A DNA stretch of 64,000 bases from NCBI RefSeq assembly GCF_009299795.1, contig NZ_VIGP01000003.1:310001-374000 (forward strand). Direction: 5' to 3'. Origin of the DNA: Brachybacterium subflavum (lineage in GTDB: Bacteria; Actinomycetota; Actinomycetes; Actinomycetales; Dermabacteraceae). The position numbers and the translations under genes are program-made. The notes beneath the pieces were generated by a model. It was given only the letters and a program-made list of their open reading frames with translations, made no database searches and had not been told where the DNA came from. This document shows, piece by piece, positions 20,699 to 28,992 of this stretch (its first letter is position 1; every line of letters begins with the position of its first letter).

Positions 20699-21625
20699 AT
20701 GACCACACCCAAGCTGAGCGAGCAGACCGCGCGCGGGCGCATGTACCGCATCGAGCCGGACGGCAAGCCGGTCTATCCCTCGATCACCACGGTCGCCGGG
20801 ATGCGCGCGAAGGACCACCTGCAGGGCTGGTACGCGACGATGGCCTCCAAGCGGGCACTGGACATGTACGCCTGGCTGGACCGCAATCCCGATCGCGCCG
20901 CCTCGGAGATCACCCGCGTCTCGCGCGATCGCTGGGGGACGCAGAAGCGCATCGCCGCGGCGGCCGAGGAGCACACCCGGATCGCCTCCGAGTTCGGCAC
21001 CCTCGTGCACGCCGCCTGCGAGGACTGGGGGCGCAGCGGTGAGCGGCCGACGCCCGACCAGGTCTCCGCGATCGCCGAGGACATGCGCCGTGAGGGCGGC
21101 GCCTTCGCGCGGGAGCCGAGCGCCGAGGATCTCCTCGCACGCGCCGCGGTGCGCCTGGACGGGTACGGGAGGTTCCTCGAGGAGTTCCAGCCCGAGTTCG
21201 TCGAGGTCGAGCAGACCGTCGTGAACCACACCGTGGGCTATGCGGGTACCACGGACTGCATCGTCCGGATCGGCGGCGCGCTGCTGAGCGGCGACATCAA
21301 GACCTCGAAGAAGGTGCGCGGCGACTACGCGCTGCAGGGCGTCGCGGTGGTCAACGCCGAGGCGCTGCTCGACGAGGACGGCACCGTCCGCGAGATGCCC
21401 GAGCTCACGGGCGCCTTCATCATCCATCTCCCCGAGGCCGGCGGGTACTCCGTGGTCCCGCTGAAGACGGGCCCCGAGGAGTTCGAGGCATTCACCGCGC
21501 TGCGCCGCATCTGGGCCTTCGAGGCCGACGACTGCGTGCTCGAGACCTGCAGCCAGCCCCAGCAGCTACTGGTCTCGCTGCTGAAGTCCAAGGGCGGGCT
21601 CGGCGGGATCGACGCGCTCGGCTGA
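20699..21625 (+). CDS. PD-(D/E)XK (RecB-like) nuclease superfamily protein
   Basis: 308-residue protein with the hallmarks of a standalone RecB/Cas4-type nuclease. The sequence GYAGTTDCIVRIGGALLSGD is followed by IKTSKK, giving D...(G)DIK, i.e. the PD-(D/E)XK triad. An upstream FGTLVHAACEDWG supplies the conserved His (GT..H motif) of RecB-family nucleases. The N-terminal part reads like phage exonuclease-like proteins (YPSITTVAG). There are no Walker motifs and no Fe-S cysteine cluster. ATG at 20699 has GAGGAG close upstream. No helicase, cas or phage genes lie nearby, so its pathway is unknown. Confidence 0.8.
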   Translation: MTTPKLSEQTARGRMYRIEPDGKPVYPSITTVAGMRAKDHLQGWYATMASKRALDMYAWLDRNPDRAASEITRVSRDRWGTQKRIAAAAEEHTRIASEFGTLVHAACEDWGRSGERPTPDQVSAIAEDMRREGGAFAREPSAEDLLARAAVRLDGYGRFLEEFQPEFVEVEQTVVNHTVGYAGTTDCIVRIGGALLSGDIKTSKKVRGDYALQGVAVVNAEALLDEDGTVREMPELTGAFIIHLPEAGGYSVVPLKTGPEEFEAFTALRRIWAFEADDCVLETCSQPQQLLVSLLKSKGGLGGIDALG

Positions 21626-21671
21626 TCCGCCCGGTCTCCGGCCGACGGGGCCCTGCACTCCTGCACCGGGC

Positions 21672-22295
21672 TCAGGCGTCGGGCCTGAGGATCCCGCGTG
21701 CCCGCGCCCGGGCGACCGCGTCGGTGCGGCTGCCGGCGCCGAGTTTGTCGAAGACGTGCACGAGGTGCGTCTTGACCGTGGCCTGGGAGAGGAAGAGCTC
21801 GGCGGCGATCTGCGCGTTCGTGCGACCGGCGGCCACCATCAGCAGCACCTCCCGCTCCCTCTCGCTGAGCGCCTCGGGACCCGTGGGGTCCAGGCGCGAG
21901 CGCACCCGGGCGTCGACGACCCGGGATCCGAGCGCGGCGCGCCGCACGGCGGCCACCAGCTCCTCGGGAGCGGAGTCCTTGAGCAGGTAGCCCGAGGCGC
22001 CCGCCTCCATCGCCTCGAGCACGTCCTGGTCGTTGTCGTAGGTGGTGAGCACGACGACGGCCGGTGGGTCCTCCGCTGCGCGCAGGTCGGGGATCACGGC
22101 GCTGCCCCGCAGGCTGCTCGTCGTGAACTGGAGGTCCAGGAGCACCACGTCGACGTCTCCGCGCCGGGCACGGTCGCGGGCGGCCTCGGGGGAGTCGGCC
22201 TCGGCGACCACCTGCAGGTCCTCCTGGGCGTCGAGCACCCAGACCAGACCGCGGCGCACGATCGCATGGTCGTCGACCACCAGGATCCGGATCAT
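21672..22295 (-). CDS. NarL/FixJ-family response regulator
   Basis: 207-residue response regulator. The receiver domain has VVDDH at residues 6-10, the phosphoacceptor Asp54 in VVLLDLQF, LTTYD and the Lys in YLLKDS. The C-terminal LuxR-type helix-turn-helix reads LSEREREVLLMVAAGRTN and SQATVKTHL. It overlaps the histidine kinase gene by 4 bases (ATGA), so the pair forms one operon with the kinase first. The target genes are unknown; nothing nearby looks like an obvious regulon member. Confidence 0.95.
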   Translation of the reverse strand: MIRILVVDDHAIVRRGLVWVLDAQEDLQVVAEADSPEAARDRARRGDVDVVLLDLQFTTSSLRGSAVIPDLRAAEDPPAVVVLTTYDNDQDVLEAMEAGASGYLLKDSAPEELVAAVRRAALGSRVVDARVRSRLDPTGPEALSEREREVLLMVAAGRTNAQIAAELFLSQATVKTHLVHVFDKLGAGSRTDAVARARARGILRPDA

Positions 22296-23563
22296 CGCTG
22301 CTCTCCCTCCTCGTCCGTCGTCCTCGTCTCCTCCCCGGCGGGCGGAGGTGCGCCGAGCGGCACGCGGACCTGCACCGCCGTCGCCTGACCCGGGGAGCTC
22401 TCGATCGCCATGCCGCCTCCGAGCGCCCGGGCGCGCGCCCTCACCGTGCGCAGCCCGAAGCCCTCGGCGGCGCCCTCGGGGCTCTCCGGTGCCATCCCCA
22501 CGCCGTCGTCGACCACGTCGAGGATCAGGTCGCCGTCCTGCACGGAGAGCGTCGCGACGGCGCGGGCGGCGTCCGCGTGCTGGAGGACGTTGCCCAGCAG
22601 CGAGCCCAGGATCCGCTCGAGGCCGCTCGCGGTCCGCGTCGGCACGAGCGCCGCCGCTCCGGGGTCGAGCTCGCTGCGGAGGGAGACGACGGGTGCGACA
22701 TCTGCCGCGGGCGCCATCTCCTCGACCACGGCGCGCAGGCGCTCCTCGAGGCCCATTCCCTCGCGTTCGTCGGCCGCGTCCTGGTCGACGAAGGAGCGGG
22801 TCTGCCGGCTCGTGAGCGCGGCCGTCCTCCGGGCCTCGCCCAGGTGTCCGAGCGCAGTGGGGGAGTCCCCTGCCTCGAGGGCCGTGCGTGAGGCGTCCAG
22901 CAGCATCTGGATGGACAGTGCCGACTGCGCCACGGTGTCGTGCAGCTCGCGGGCGATGCGCGTGCGCTCCTCGGCGCGGGCCGCCTCGCGCTGGCTGCGC
23001 GCGAGATCCTCCTGCGCGGCGAGGAGGTCGCGCGCGAGGCGGGTCCGCTCGTCGATCTCCTCCTGGAGGGCGCGCACCGCGAGCACCACCGCGAGTGCCA
23101 CGAGGGCGCCGATCGCCGGGCCCACGACGCCGGCGACCGGAAGTGCGCCCTGCCAGGCGGCGAAGCCCGCGATGGCGATGCCCGTGACCAGGACGAGACC
23201 CACGATGCCGCCGGCGAGCGGCAGCGCGTAGAGGACGGCGAAGTCGAGCCCGAAGGCGATCCACGTCGCATCGGGGGTGAGGGCGAGGCACGCGGCCCAG
23301 GCGAGGATCGCGGGCAGGAGATGGCCGAGCGCGCGCCACGATCCGCGGTGGTCGGCGCCGCGGCCGGCCATCCGGCGGGCCCCGATCGAGTAGACGCTCA
23401 CGAGCACGATCAGCAGCACGAGGCGGGCCAGAGCGCTCGCGGAGGGCAGATCGCCCAGGGTGCGCAGGGCGACGACCACCACGAGCAGGTAGAGCAGCCC
23501 GTGCACGAGCCAGCGCAGGGCGAGCGCGTACGGGGTGCGAGAGGGGAGGACGCGCTCGGGCAT
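22292..23563 (-). CDS. Membrane sensor histidine kinase (HisKA_3 class)
   Basis: 423-residue sensor kinase paired with the downstream response regulator. The N-terminal ~165 residues hold five or six hydrophobic segments and almost no extracellular loop, so it probably senses a membrane-associated signal. The dimerisation helix contains phosphoacceptor His208 in RIARELHDTVAQS. The ATP-binding domain has LGNVLQHADAARA (N box), VVDDGVGMAP (G1) and GFGLRTVRARA (G2). ATG at 23563. Comparable NarL-type pairs often respond to envelope stress, but no stimulus can be assigned here. Confidence 0.93.
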   Translation of the reverse strand: MPERVLPSRTPYALALRWLVHGLLYLLVVVVALRTLGDLPSASALARLVLLIVLVSVYSIGARRMAGRGADHRGSWRALGHLLPAILAWAACLALTPDATWIAFGLDFAVLYALPLAGGIVGLVLVTGIAIAGFAAWQGALPVAGVVGPAIGALVALAVVLAVRALQEEIDERTRLARDLLAAQEDLARSQREAARAEERTRIARELHDTVAQSALSIQMLLDASRTALEAGDSPTALGHLGEARRTAALTSRQTRSFVDQDAADEREGMGLEERLRAVVEEMAPAADVAPVVSLRSELDPGAAALVPTRTASGLERILGSLLGNVLQHADAARAVATLSVQDGDLILDVVDDGVGMAPESPEGAAEGFGLRTVRARARALGGGMAIESSPGQATAVQVRVPLGAPPPAGEETRTTDEEGEQR

Positions 23564-23609
23564 AGAGCGATCGTATCGAGTGCACGCCCCGCCCATCGTG
23601 CCCGACTGC

Positions 23610-23659
23610 GACGAACCGGCCCTCGACGCGCGTCGCCGCAGGTCGAGGGCCGGTTCGTC
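23610..23659 (-). terminator. Terminator of glnA
   Basis: Perfect 18-base arms, GACGAACCGGCCCTCGAC (23610-23627) and its complement (23642-23659), with a 14-base loop. It lies 21 bases beyond the glnA stop and before the kinase gene on the same strand, separating the two transcripts. Confidence 0.75.
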
Positions 23660-23679
23660 AGATCACCGCAGGGATCGGC

Positions 23680-25110
23680 TCAGATGTCGTAGTAGAGCTC
23701 GAACTCGAAGGGGTGGGGGCGGAAGCGGAACGGGTCGATCTCGTTCTCGCGCTTGTAGCTGATCCAGGTCTCGATGAGGTCCTGGGGGAACACGTCGCCC
23801 TCGGTGAGGTACTCGTGATCCGCCTCGAGGGCGTCCAGGGCGGCGCCGAGGGACTCGGGCAGCTGCTTGATCTGCGCGTGCTCCTCCGGGGGCAGCTCGT
23901 AGAGGTCCTTGTCGATCGGCTCCGGCGGCTCGATGCGGTTGCGGATGCCGTCCAGGCCCGCCATCAGCTGCGCGGCGAAGGACAGGTACGGGTTCGCCGA
24001 CGGGTCGGGGGCGCGGAACTCCAGGCGCTTGGCCTTCGGGGAGGTGCCGGTCACCGGGATGCGGATCGCGGCGGAGCGGTTGCGCGCCGAGTAGACCATG
24101 TTCACGGGCGCCTCGAAGCCGGGCACCAGGCGCTTGAAGGAGTTCACCGTGGGGTTGGTGAAGGCCACCAGCGAGGGGGCGTGCTCGATGAGGCCGCCGA
24201 TGTACCAGCGGGCGAGGTCCGAGAGGCCGCCGTAGCCGCGCTCGTCGTAGAACAGCGGCTCGCCGTCCTTCCAGAGCGACTGGTGGGTGTGCATGCCCGA
24301 GCCGTTGTCGCCGAACAGGGGCTTGGGCATGAAGGTGGCGGTCTTGCCGTTCTCCCAGGCCGAGTTCTTGATGACGTACTTGAACTTCATGACGTCGTCG
24401 GCGGCCTTGCGCAGCGTGTCGAAGGTGTAGTTGACCTCCTGCTGGCCGGCGGTGCCCACCTCGTGGTGCGCGCGCTCGACGTTCAGGCCGACCTCGTGCA
24501 GGCGCACGACCATCTCGTCGCGCAGGTCCGCCATCTGGTCGTTGGGGGAGACCGGGAAGTACCCGCCCTTGACACGGGTCTTGTAGCCCTGGTTGCCGCC
24601 GAAGTCCGACTCGTCGCGGTCGGAGTTCCAGGACGCCTCGTCGGAGTCGATGTGGTAGCTCGCGCCCTGCATCTCCGTCTTGAAGCGGATGTCGTCGAAG
24701 ATGTAGAACTCCGCCTCGGCCGCGAAGAACGCGGTGTCGGCGATGCCCGTGGAGCGCATGTACTCCTCGGCCTTGGTGGCGACGGTGCGCGGGTCGCGCG
24801 AGTACGGCTCATCGGTGAACGGGTCGACGATCGAGAAGTTGATGACGAGCGTCTTGCGCTCGCGGAAGGGATCCACGTACGCGGTGTCGAGATCCGGCAC
24901 GAGCTTCATGTCCGACTCGTGGATCGCCTGGAAGCCGCGGATCGACGAGCCGTCGAAGAGCTGGCCGGTCGCGATGGCGTCCTCGTCGAAGGTGCTCGCC
25001 GGCACGTTGAAGTGCTGCATCACACCGGGGAGGTCGCAGAAGCGGATGTCGACGAACTCGACGCCCTCCTCCTCGATGAACTTGATGGCCTCACTGGGAT
25101 TGCTGAACAC
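23680..25110 (-). CDS. glnA: Glutamine synthetase type I (GlnA)
   Basis: Main glutamine synthetase: ammonia + glutamate + ATP to glutamine. It has 476 residues, forms dodecamers and belongs to the adenylylated GSI-beta class. Motifs are [48 protein letters not shown] and [14 protein letters not shown]. The adenylylation loop [10 protein letters not shown] is present with Tyr404, so GlnE should control it. I chose GTG at 25110 because GGAGGAG lies 3-5 bases upstream; the family N-terminus [11 protein letters not shown] starts there. It is divergent from an RDD-family membrane gene, as in Mycobacterium. Confidence 0.97.
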   Translation of the reverse strand: MFSNPSEAIKFIEEEGVEFVDIRFCDLPGVMQHFNVPASTFDEDAIATGQLFDGSSIRGFQAIHESDMKLVPDLDTAYVDPFRERKTLVINFSIVDPFTDEPYSRDPRTVATKAEEYMRSTGIADTAFFAAEAEFYIFDDIRFKTEMQGASYHIDSDEASWNSDRDESDFGGNQGYKTRVKGGYFPVSPNDQMADLRDEMVVRLHEVGLNVERAHHEVGTAGQQEVNYTFDTLRKAADDVMKFKYVIKNSAWENGKTATFMPKPLFGDNGSGMHTHQSLWKDGEPLFYDERGYGGLSDLARWYIGGLIEHAPSLVAFTNPTVNSFKRLVPGFEAPVNMVYSARNRSAAIRIPVTGTSPKAKRLEFRAPDPSANPYLSFAAQLMAGLDGIRNRIEPPEPIDKDLYELPPEEHAQIKQLPESLGAALDALEADHEYLTEGDVFPQDLIETWISYKRENEIDPFRFRPHPFEFELYYDI

Positions 25111-25425
25111 GTCTCCTCCATCCGCATGCTCCCGCATGCGCTGCTGAACCCCTGGGGGCGGTCACCGGACGACGCGCGCGGTGCTGACCGCCGTCCTGGA
25201 TCGCGGCGGACCGCGACCCTGCTCCCCGAAGTCTAGGACGCGCGCCCGAGAGGTCCCCGCGCCCGCCGGAGGCCCCGGCGGCGCCGCGGAACGGCGTCGG
25301 CACGGCGGCCGGCGGGCCCTGCAGACGGGTCGACCCGCTCTCGCAGCGGTCCCCGTGGCCGCTCTCACGGCCTCGCGAGCGCATGCGAGCGCCGCCGACG
25401 GAGAGGGGTTCAGTAGGCTGGGGCG
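25111..25425. other. Divergent promoter region between glnA and RDD gene
   Basis: 315 bases with no gene. On the minus strand a TAGACT box (25230-25235) could drive glnA with a leader of about 115 bases; the -35 is weak. On the plus strand TAGGCT (25414-25419) sits 6 bases before the RDD GTG. I saw no clear GlnR- or AmtR-type operator. Confidence 0.45.
25414..25419 (+). promoter_or_regulatory. -10 box of the RDD gene, leaderless start
   Basis: TAGGCT with 6 bases to the GTG start codon at 25426, so transcription should begin at or within a base or two of the start codon. Confidence 0.5.
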
Positions 25426-25860
25426 GTGATCGAACGCAAGGATCTGGGCGCCTGGCTCGAGGGCCCGCCGGTGGATGCCGAGTACGTCCCCGGCTCCCGT
25501 CTGGGGCTTCCGGCCGAGGGCTCGGGATCGGTCGCGCCGTTCGGTCGCCGCGTGCTCTCCCTGCTGATCGACTGGGGGCTGTGCCTGCTGGTCTCGCAGT
25601 TCACCGCGAAGGGCGCGCCGATGGCCACGCTCACCCTCTTCGCTGCGGAGAACATCCTGCTCATCAGCCTGTTCGGCCTCACCGTCGGACAGCTCGTCAT
25701 GCGCGTGCGCGTCACACCCGTCGCGGGCCGGATGCCGATCCTCGTGCGCTCCCTCCTGCGGACCGCGCTGCTGCTCCTGGTGGTCCCGGGGATCATCTGG
25801 AACCGCGATCGCCAGCCCCTGCACGACGTGGCCGCAGCGACGGCCGTCGTCCGCGCCTGA
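25426..25860 (+). CDS. RDD-family membrane protein
   Basis: 144-residue membrane protein. After ~45 polar residues come three hydrophobic segments, with FGRRVLSLLIDWGLCLLV carrying the Arg-Asp pattern of the RDD family. The C-terminus NRDRQPLHDVAAATAVV also fits the family (WHDRxAxTxVV). RDD proteins are small polytopic proteins of mostly unknown function. The GTG at 25426 lacks a ribosome site but follows a -10 box by 6 bases, consistent with a leaderless mRNA. An RDD gene divergent from glnA is conserved in actinobacteria. Confidence 0.88.
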   Translation: MIERKDLGAWLEGPPVDAEYVPGSRLGLPAEGSGSVAPFGRRVLSLLIDWGLCLLVSQFTAKGAPMATLTLFAAENILLISLFGLTVGQLVMRVRVTPVAGRMPILVRSLLRTALLLLVVPGIIWNRDRQPLHDVAAATAVVRA

Positions 25861-26090
25861 GAGACCCTTCGGCCCCGGGTGCCGCCCCGGGGGCGCGACC
25901 GCGATGCCGCGGAACCGGCGTGGATGCCCGCGTGTCCGTCACGGCACCGGCGGGGACGGGGGAGGGCGCAACCTTCCTCCGCACGGCCTGCCCTCACGCG
26001 CTCGGCGCGGTCCTCCCGACACTCGCGACCCGGCCCCCTCGCTGCCCACCAGCCGTTGGAATCAACGTTCTGACCTGCATTTCCATTCAC

Positions 26091-26127
26091 ATCACGTTTG
26101 GATAACGAATATCACGGAACGGTAACG
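26091..26127. promoter_or_regulatory. Array of four (A/G)T(A/C)ACG half-sites
   Basis: ATCACG (26091), ATAACG (26102), ATCACG (26111) and GTAACG (26122) lie in direct orientation with spacings of 11, 9 and 11 bases. Paired direct repeats one helical turn apart are how OmpR-type response regulators bind; GTAAC/GTCAC half-sites recall published MtrA sites. No gene starts immediately downstream on either strand. Confidence 0.5.
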
Positions 26128-26211
26128 GCCTGGGCCCGAACCGATCACGACCGGCTCCGCGGACGACGCGGCACGGCGTGCGCGGCCCCGCGCTCCCTCA
26201 TGGCACGCGAA

Positions 26212-26257
26212 CGCCCCCGCCGTCCGTGCCGTCGTGGACGGCAGGGCGGCGGGGGCG
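26212..26257. terminator. Hairpin between the orphan island and DUF4191
   Basis: CGCCCCCGCCG (26212-26222) pairs with CGGCGGGGGCG (26247-26257); inside, GCCGTC-GTG-GACGGC forms a second stem. It could terminate the DUF4191 transcript (stop at 26307) or a short plus-strand RNA from the island. Confidence 0.6.
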
Positions 26258-26306
26258 CCGGGTGGTCGCGGGACGCGCTCGGACGTGAGCGCTGGGGAGG
26301 GAGGCC

Positions 26307-27041
26307 TCAGCGCCCTCCGCGCATCATGGCCTTCTTGCTCACGCCGCGGGTGCGCGTGGGATCGATGCCCTTGGGGACCGCGGTGCGCAGCGAGGGCGTG
26401 AGAGCCGCGAGACGCTTGCCCACGGCCGCCGACTCATCCTTGGTGAGCGTCTTCTTCATGCGCGTCATGTACGAGGGGAGCTTGTGCAGCGGGGTCTGGT
26501 CCTCGCCGTCGCCCACGACGATCCGGTGGATCGGGATCGGCTCGTTGTTCAGCACGCGCTTGACCCGTCGGGTCTCCTTGTCGAGCATCCTCATCGAGGG
26601 GCCCGAGCCGTCCTCGGCGACGATCGCGACGCCCGCGCGGCCGGAGGCGCGGAAGATCATCTTCTGCGAGCGCGGGTCCATCTGCACGGGCTCCTCCTCG
26701 ACGTTCCAGCCGCGGCGGATGGACTGCATGGCCGCGAGCGGGGCGCCGGACTGGCCCTTGATCCGGTTGAACGCGGCGGACTCCGCCTTGCGCGCGAGGA
26801 TGAACATCGCGGCGAGCAGGCCCACGGCGATGCCCAGGAAGATCCCGTACCAGATCATGCCCAGAATGAGCTTGCTGAGGATCGTCAGTACGAGGATCGA
26901 GGCGACCAGCGCGCCGATCATCCAGGGCAGGGTCGTGCGGTCGGCCTCCTGGGTGACCTTGAAGACCTCCACCATCTGCTTGATGCGGCCCTGCTTCTTG
27001 GGCTTCGTCGCGGTGGCGTCCGTGTCCTTGGTGCGTGCCAT
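26307..27041 (-). CDS. DUF4191 family membrane protein
   Basis: 244-residue conserved actinobacterial protein. The N-terminus is basic and polar (~45 residues), followed by two adjacent transmembrane segments (MIGALVASILVLTILSKLIL and MIWYGIFLGIAVGLLAAMFI). A cytoplasmic domain of ~140 residues with RRGWNVEEEPVQMDPRSQ and GRAGVAIVAEDG follows. The C-terminus is basic (GVSKKAMMRGGR). It lies 20 bases downstream of lipA, the same order as in Mycobacterium (Rv2219 beside lipA). The function is not known. ATG at 27041. Confidence 0.9.
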   Translation of the reverse strand: MARTKDTDATATKPKKQGRIKQMVEVFKVTQEADRTTLPWMIGALVASILVLTILSKLILGMIWYGIFLGIAVGLLAAMFILARKAESAAFNRIKGQSGAPLAAMQSIRRGWNVEEEPVQMDPRSQKMIFRASGRAGVAIVAEDGSGPSMRMLDKETRRVKRVLNNEPIPIHRIVVGDGEDQTPLHKLPSYMTRMKKTLTKDESAAVGKRLAALTPSLRTAVPKGIDPTRTRGVSKKAMMRGGR

Positions 27042-27061
27042 GGTTCTTCCTAATCGAGATG

Positions 27062-28084
27062 TCAGCCCGCCTGCGCGGCGGACATGCGAGCGACCACGCT
27101 CGCCGCCTCCTGCCGGGCGGGGGTGTCCTGGTCGAGGTGCCGGAGGTTCTCGGGGATCTCGCGGCCGAGCTTCTTCATCGCCTGCGCCCACAGACGGCCC
27201 GAGCGGTACGAGGAGCGCACCATCGGGCCCGCCATGACACCGAGGAAGCCCATGTCCTCGGCCAACTCGGAGAGCTCGACGAACTCCTGGGGCTTGAGCC
27301 AGCGGTCGATGGGGTGGTGCAGCTTCGAGGGGCGCAGGTACTGCGTGATCGTGATGATGTCGCAGCCGGCGTCGTGCAGGCTCTGCAGCGAGTCGACGAC
27401 CTCGTCGGGCGTCTCGCCCATGCCGAGGATCAGGTTCGACTTCGTGATCATGCCGGCCGACTTCGCCATCGAGAGCACCGAGAGGCTGCGCTCGTAGCGG
27501 AAGGCGGGGCGGATCTGCTTGAAGATCCGCGGCACGGTCTCGAGGTTGTGCGCGAAGACCTCGGGGCGCGCGTCGAAGACCTTCTGCAGGGCCGTGTCCG
27601 AGCCCTTGATGTCGTCGATCAGCAACTCGACCCCGCAGCCGGGGTTCAGCGCGTGCACCTGCGTGCAGGTCTCGGCGAACAGCCCGGCGGCGCCGTCGGC
27701 AAGGTCATCGCGTGCCACGCCCGTGATGGTCGAATAGCGCAGGCCCATCTCCTTGACCGACTCGGCGACCTTGAACGGCTCCATCGGATCCAGCGGATCG
27801 GGCTTGCCCGTCGCGATGTCGCAGAAGTCGCAGCGCCTCGTGCAGCGATCACCCCCGATGAGGAACGAGGCCTCGCGGTCCTCCCAGCACTCGAAGATGT
27901 TGGGGCAGCCCGCCTCCTCGCACACGGTGTGCAGGCCGCGGCCGTGCACCCGCTTCTTCATGGCGGTGTACTCCGGGCCCATCACGGCGCGGGTCTTGAT
28001 CCACTCGGGCTTGCGCTCGATGGGGGTCTCGGCGTTGCGCGCCTCGACGCGGAGCAGACGGCGTCCCTCGGGAGCGATCGTCAC
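27062..28084 (-). CDS. lipA: Lipoyl synthase
   Basis: Radical-SAM enzyme that inserts two sulfurs into octanoyl groups on lipoyl domains. The 340-residue protein has the auxiliary cluster ligands [12 protein letters not shown], the radical-SAM CTRRCDFC and the C-terminal RSSY serine motif (VRSSYRSG). I chose GTG at 28084, with GGAGGAGGAAC 3-5 bases upstream. It follows lipB by 61 bases on the same strand. Its products are needed by the E2 gene at 30614-32452, which carries two lipoyl domains. Confidence 0.97.
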   Translation of the reverse strand: MTIAPEGRRLLRVEARNAETPIERKPEWIKTRAVMGPEYTAMKKRVHGRGLHTVCEEAGCPNIFECWEDREASFLIGGDRCTRRCDFCDIATGKPDPLDPMEPFKVAESVKEMGLRYSTITGVARDDLADGAAGLFAETCTQVHALNPGCGVELLIDDIKGSDTALQKVFDARPEVFAHNLETVPRIFKQIRPAFRYERSLSVLSMAKSAGMITKSNLILGMGETPDEVVDSLQSLHDAGCDIITITQYLRPSKLHHPIDRWLKPQEFVELSELAEDMGFLGVMAGPMVRSSYRSGRLWAQAMKKLGREIPENLRHLDQDTPARQEAASVVARMSAAQAG

Positions 28085-28145
28085 GCGTTCCTCCTCCGTT
28101 CGCGGTGTCGTTCCAGTCTAGTGGCGCACACGCCGGGCGGCCGCG

Positions 28146-28844
28146 TCAGCGTGAGCGCGGCGACGTGCGCTCCGCCACGAGCTCGCCCATGGCGGCCTCG
28201 GCGACGTCGATGACCTCGGCCACCGGGACCCTCCGGCCGAGCTCCGCGCTCAGGCTCGTCACCCCGGCGTCCTCGATCCCGCAGGGGATGACGTTCTCGG
28301 CCCAGGCGAGATCGTTCGCGCAGTTCAGGGCGAAGCCGTGCATCGTCGTCCGCTTGGAGACGCGCATGCCGATCGCGGCCAGCTTGCGGTCCTCCTCGCC
28401 CTCGCGCACCACCCAGACGCCGCTGCGGCCCTCGACCGGCACCGTCTCGAGCGAGAACGCGGCGGCCACGCCGATGAGCGCCTGCTCGAGCGCCCTCACG
28501 AACCCGACGACGTCGATCGGCGCGGGGAGGGTGACGATCGGGTATCCGACGAGCTGCTGGGGACCGTGCCAGGTGATCTTGCCGCCGCGGTCGATGTCGA
28601 CCACGGGGGCGCCGTCCCGGGGGCGCTCGTTCTCGGACGTGAGCTTGCCGGCGGTGAAGACGCTCTGGTGCTCGAGCAGGATCAGCGAGTTGGGCCGACG
28701 GCCGGCGACGACATCGGCGTGCACCTGCCTCTGCACGTCCCAGGCGGCGTGGTACTCGACGGGGCCCGGCGGGAGCCCGAACTCCTCGTGCTGGTCCCCT
28801 CCGGGGAGATCTTCGCTGAAACCGAGGCGGATGACGTCGAGCAC
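28146..28844 (-). CDS. lipB: Octanoyl-ACP transferase LipB
   Basis: Transfers octanoate from acyl carrier protein to lipoyl domains. The 232-residue protein has LEHQSVFTAGK, GGKITWHGPQQLVGYPI, the catalytic Lys in KLAAIGMRVSKRTTMHGFALN and the catalytic Cys in VIPCGIEDAGVTSL. The GTG at 28844 begins the family N-terminus; GGAGGG lies 1-6 bases upstream, and a TACGCT box ends 7 bases upstream, so the mRNA is probably leaderless or nearly so. It is followed by lipA and is divergent from the putative pseudokinase gene. Confidence 0.95.
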   Translation of the reverse strand: MLDVIRLGFSEDLPGGDQHEEFGLPPGPVEYHAAWDVQRQVHADVVAGRRPNSLILLEHQSVFTAGKLTSENERPRDGAPVVDIDRGGKITWHGPQQLVGYPIVTLPAPIDVVGFVRALEQALIGVAAAFSLETVPVEGRSGVWVVREGEEDRKLAAIGMRVSKRTTMHGFALNCANDLAWAENVIPCGIEDAGVTSLSAELGRRVPVAEVIDVAEAAMGELVAERTSPRSR

Positions 28845-28851
28845 GCCCTCC

Positions 28852-28857
28852 AGCGTA
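28852..28857 (-). promoter_or_regulatory. -10 box of lipB
   Basis: TACGCT on the minus strand, 7 bases before the GTG start at 28844. No clear -35 was found. Confidence 0.45.
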
Positions 28858-28992
28858 CCGCCGAGGTGCCCGGCCGACGGACGCGTCCAGCACCCGCCCT
28901 GCGCGGCTCCGACGGATCGCGCCCTCGCCCCGCTGCCTGCGGATTGTGGATGACGGGGTGGGGCAGGCCGCGCGCAGGTGTTCACTGTGCGC

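Larger units (their letters stand above)
25861..26306. other. Long intergenic region with an orphan regulatory island
   Basis: 446 bases without a supported gene. Just after the RDD stop there is a GC-rich inverted repeat (about 25872-25892) that could be its terminator. From about 26050 to 26130 the base composition drops to near half GC, very unlike the surroundings, and holds four regularly spaced half-sites (listed separately). A strong hairpin follows at 26212-26257. Open frames crossing this region have no family similarity. Confidence 0.6.
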
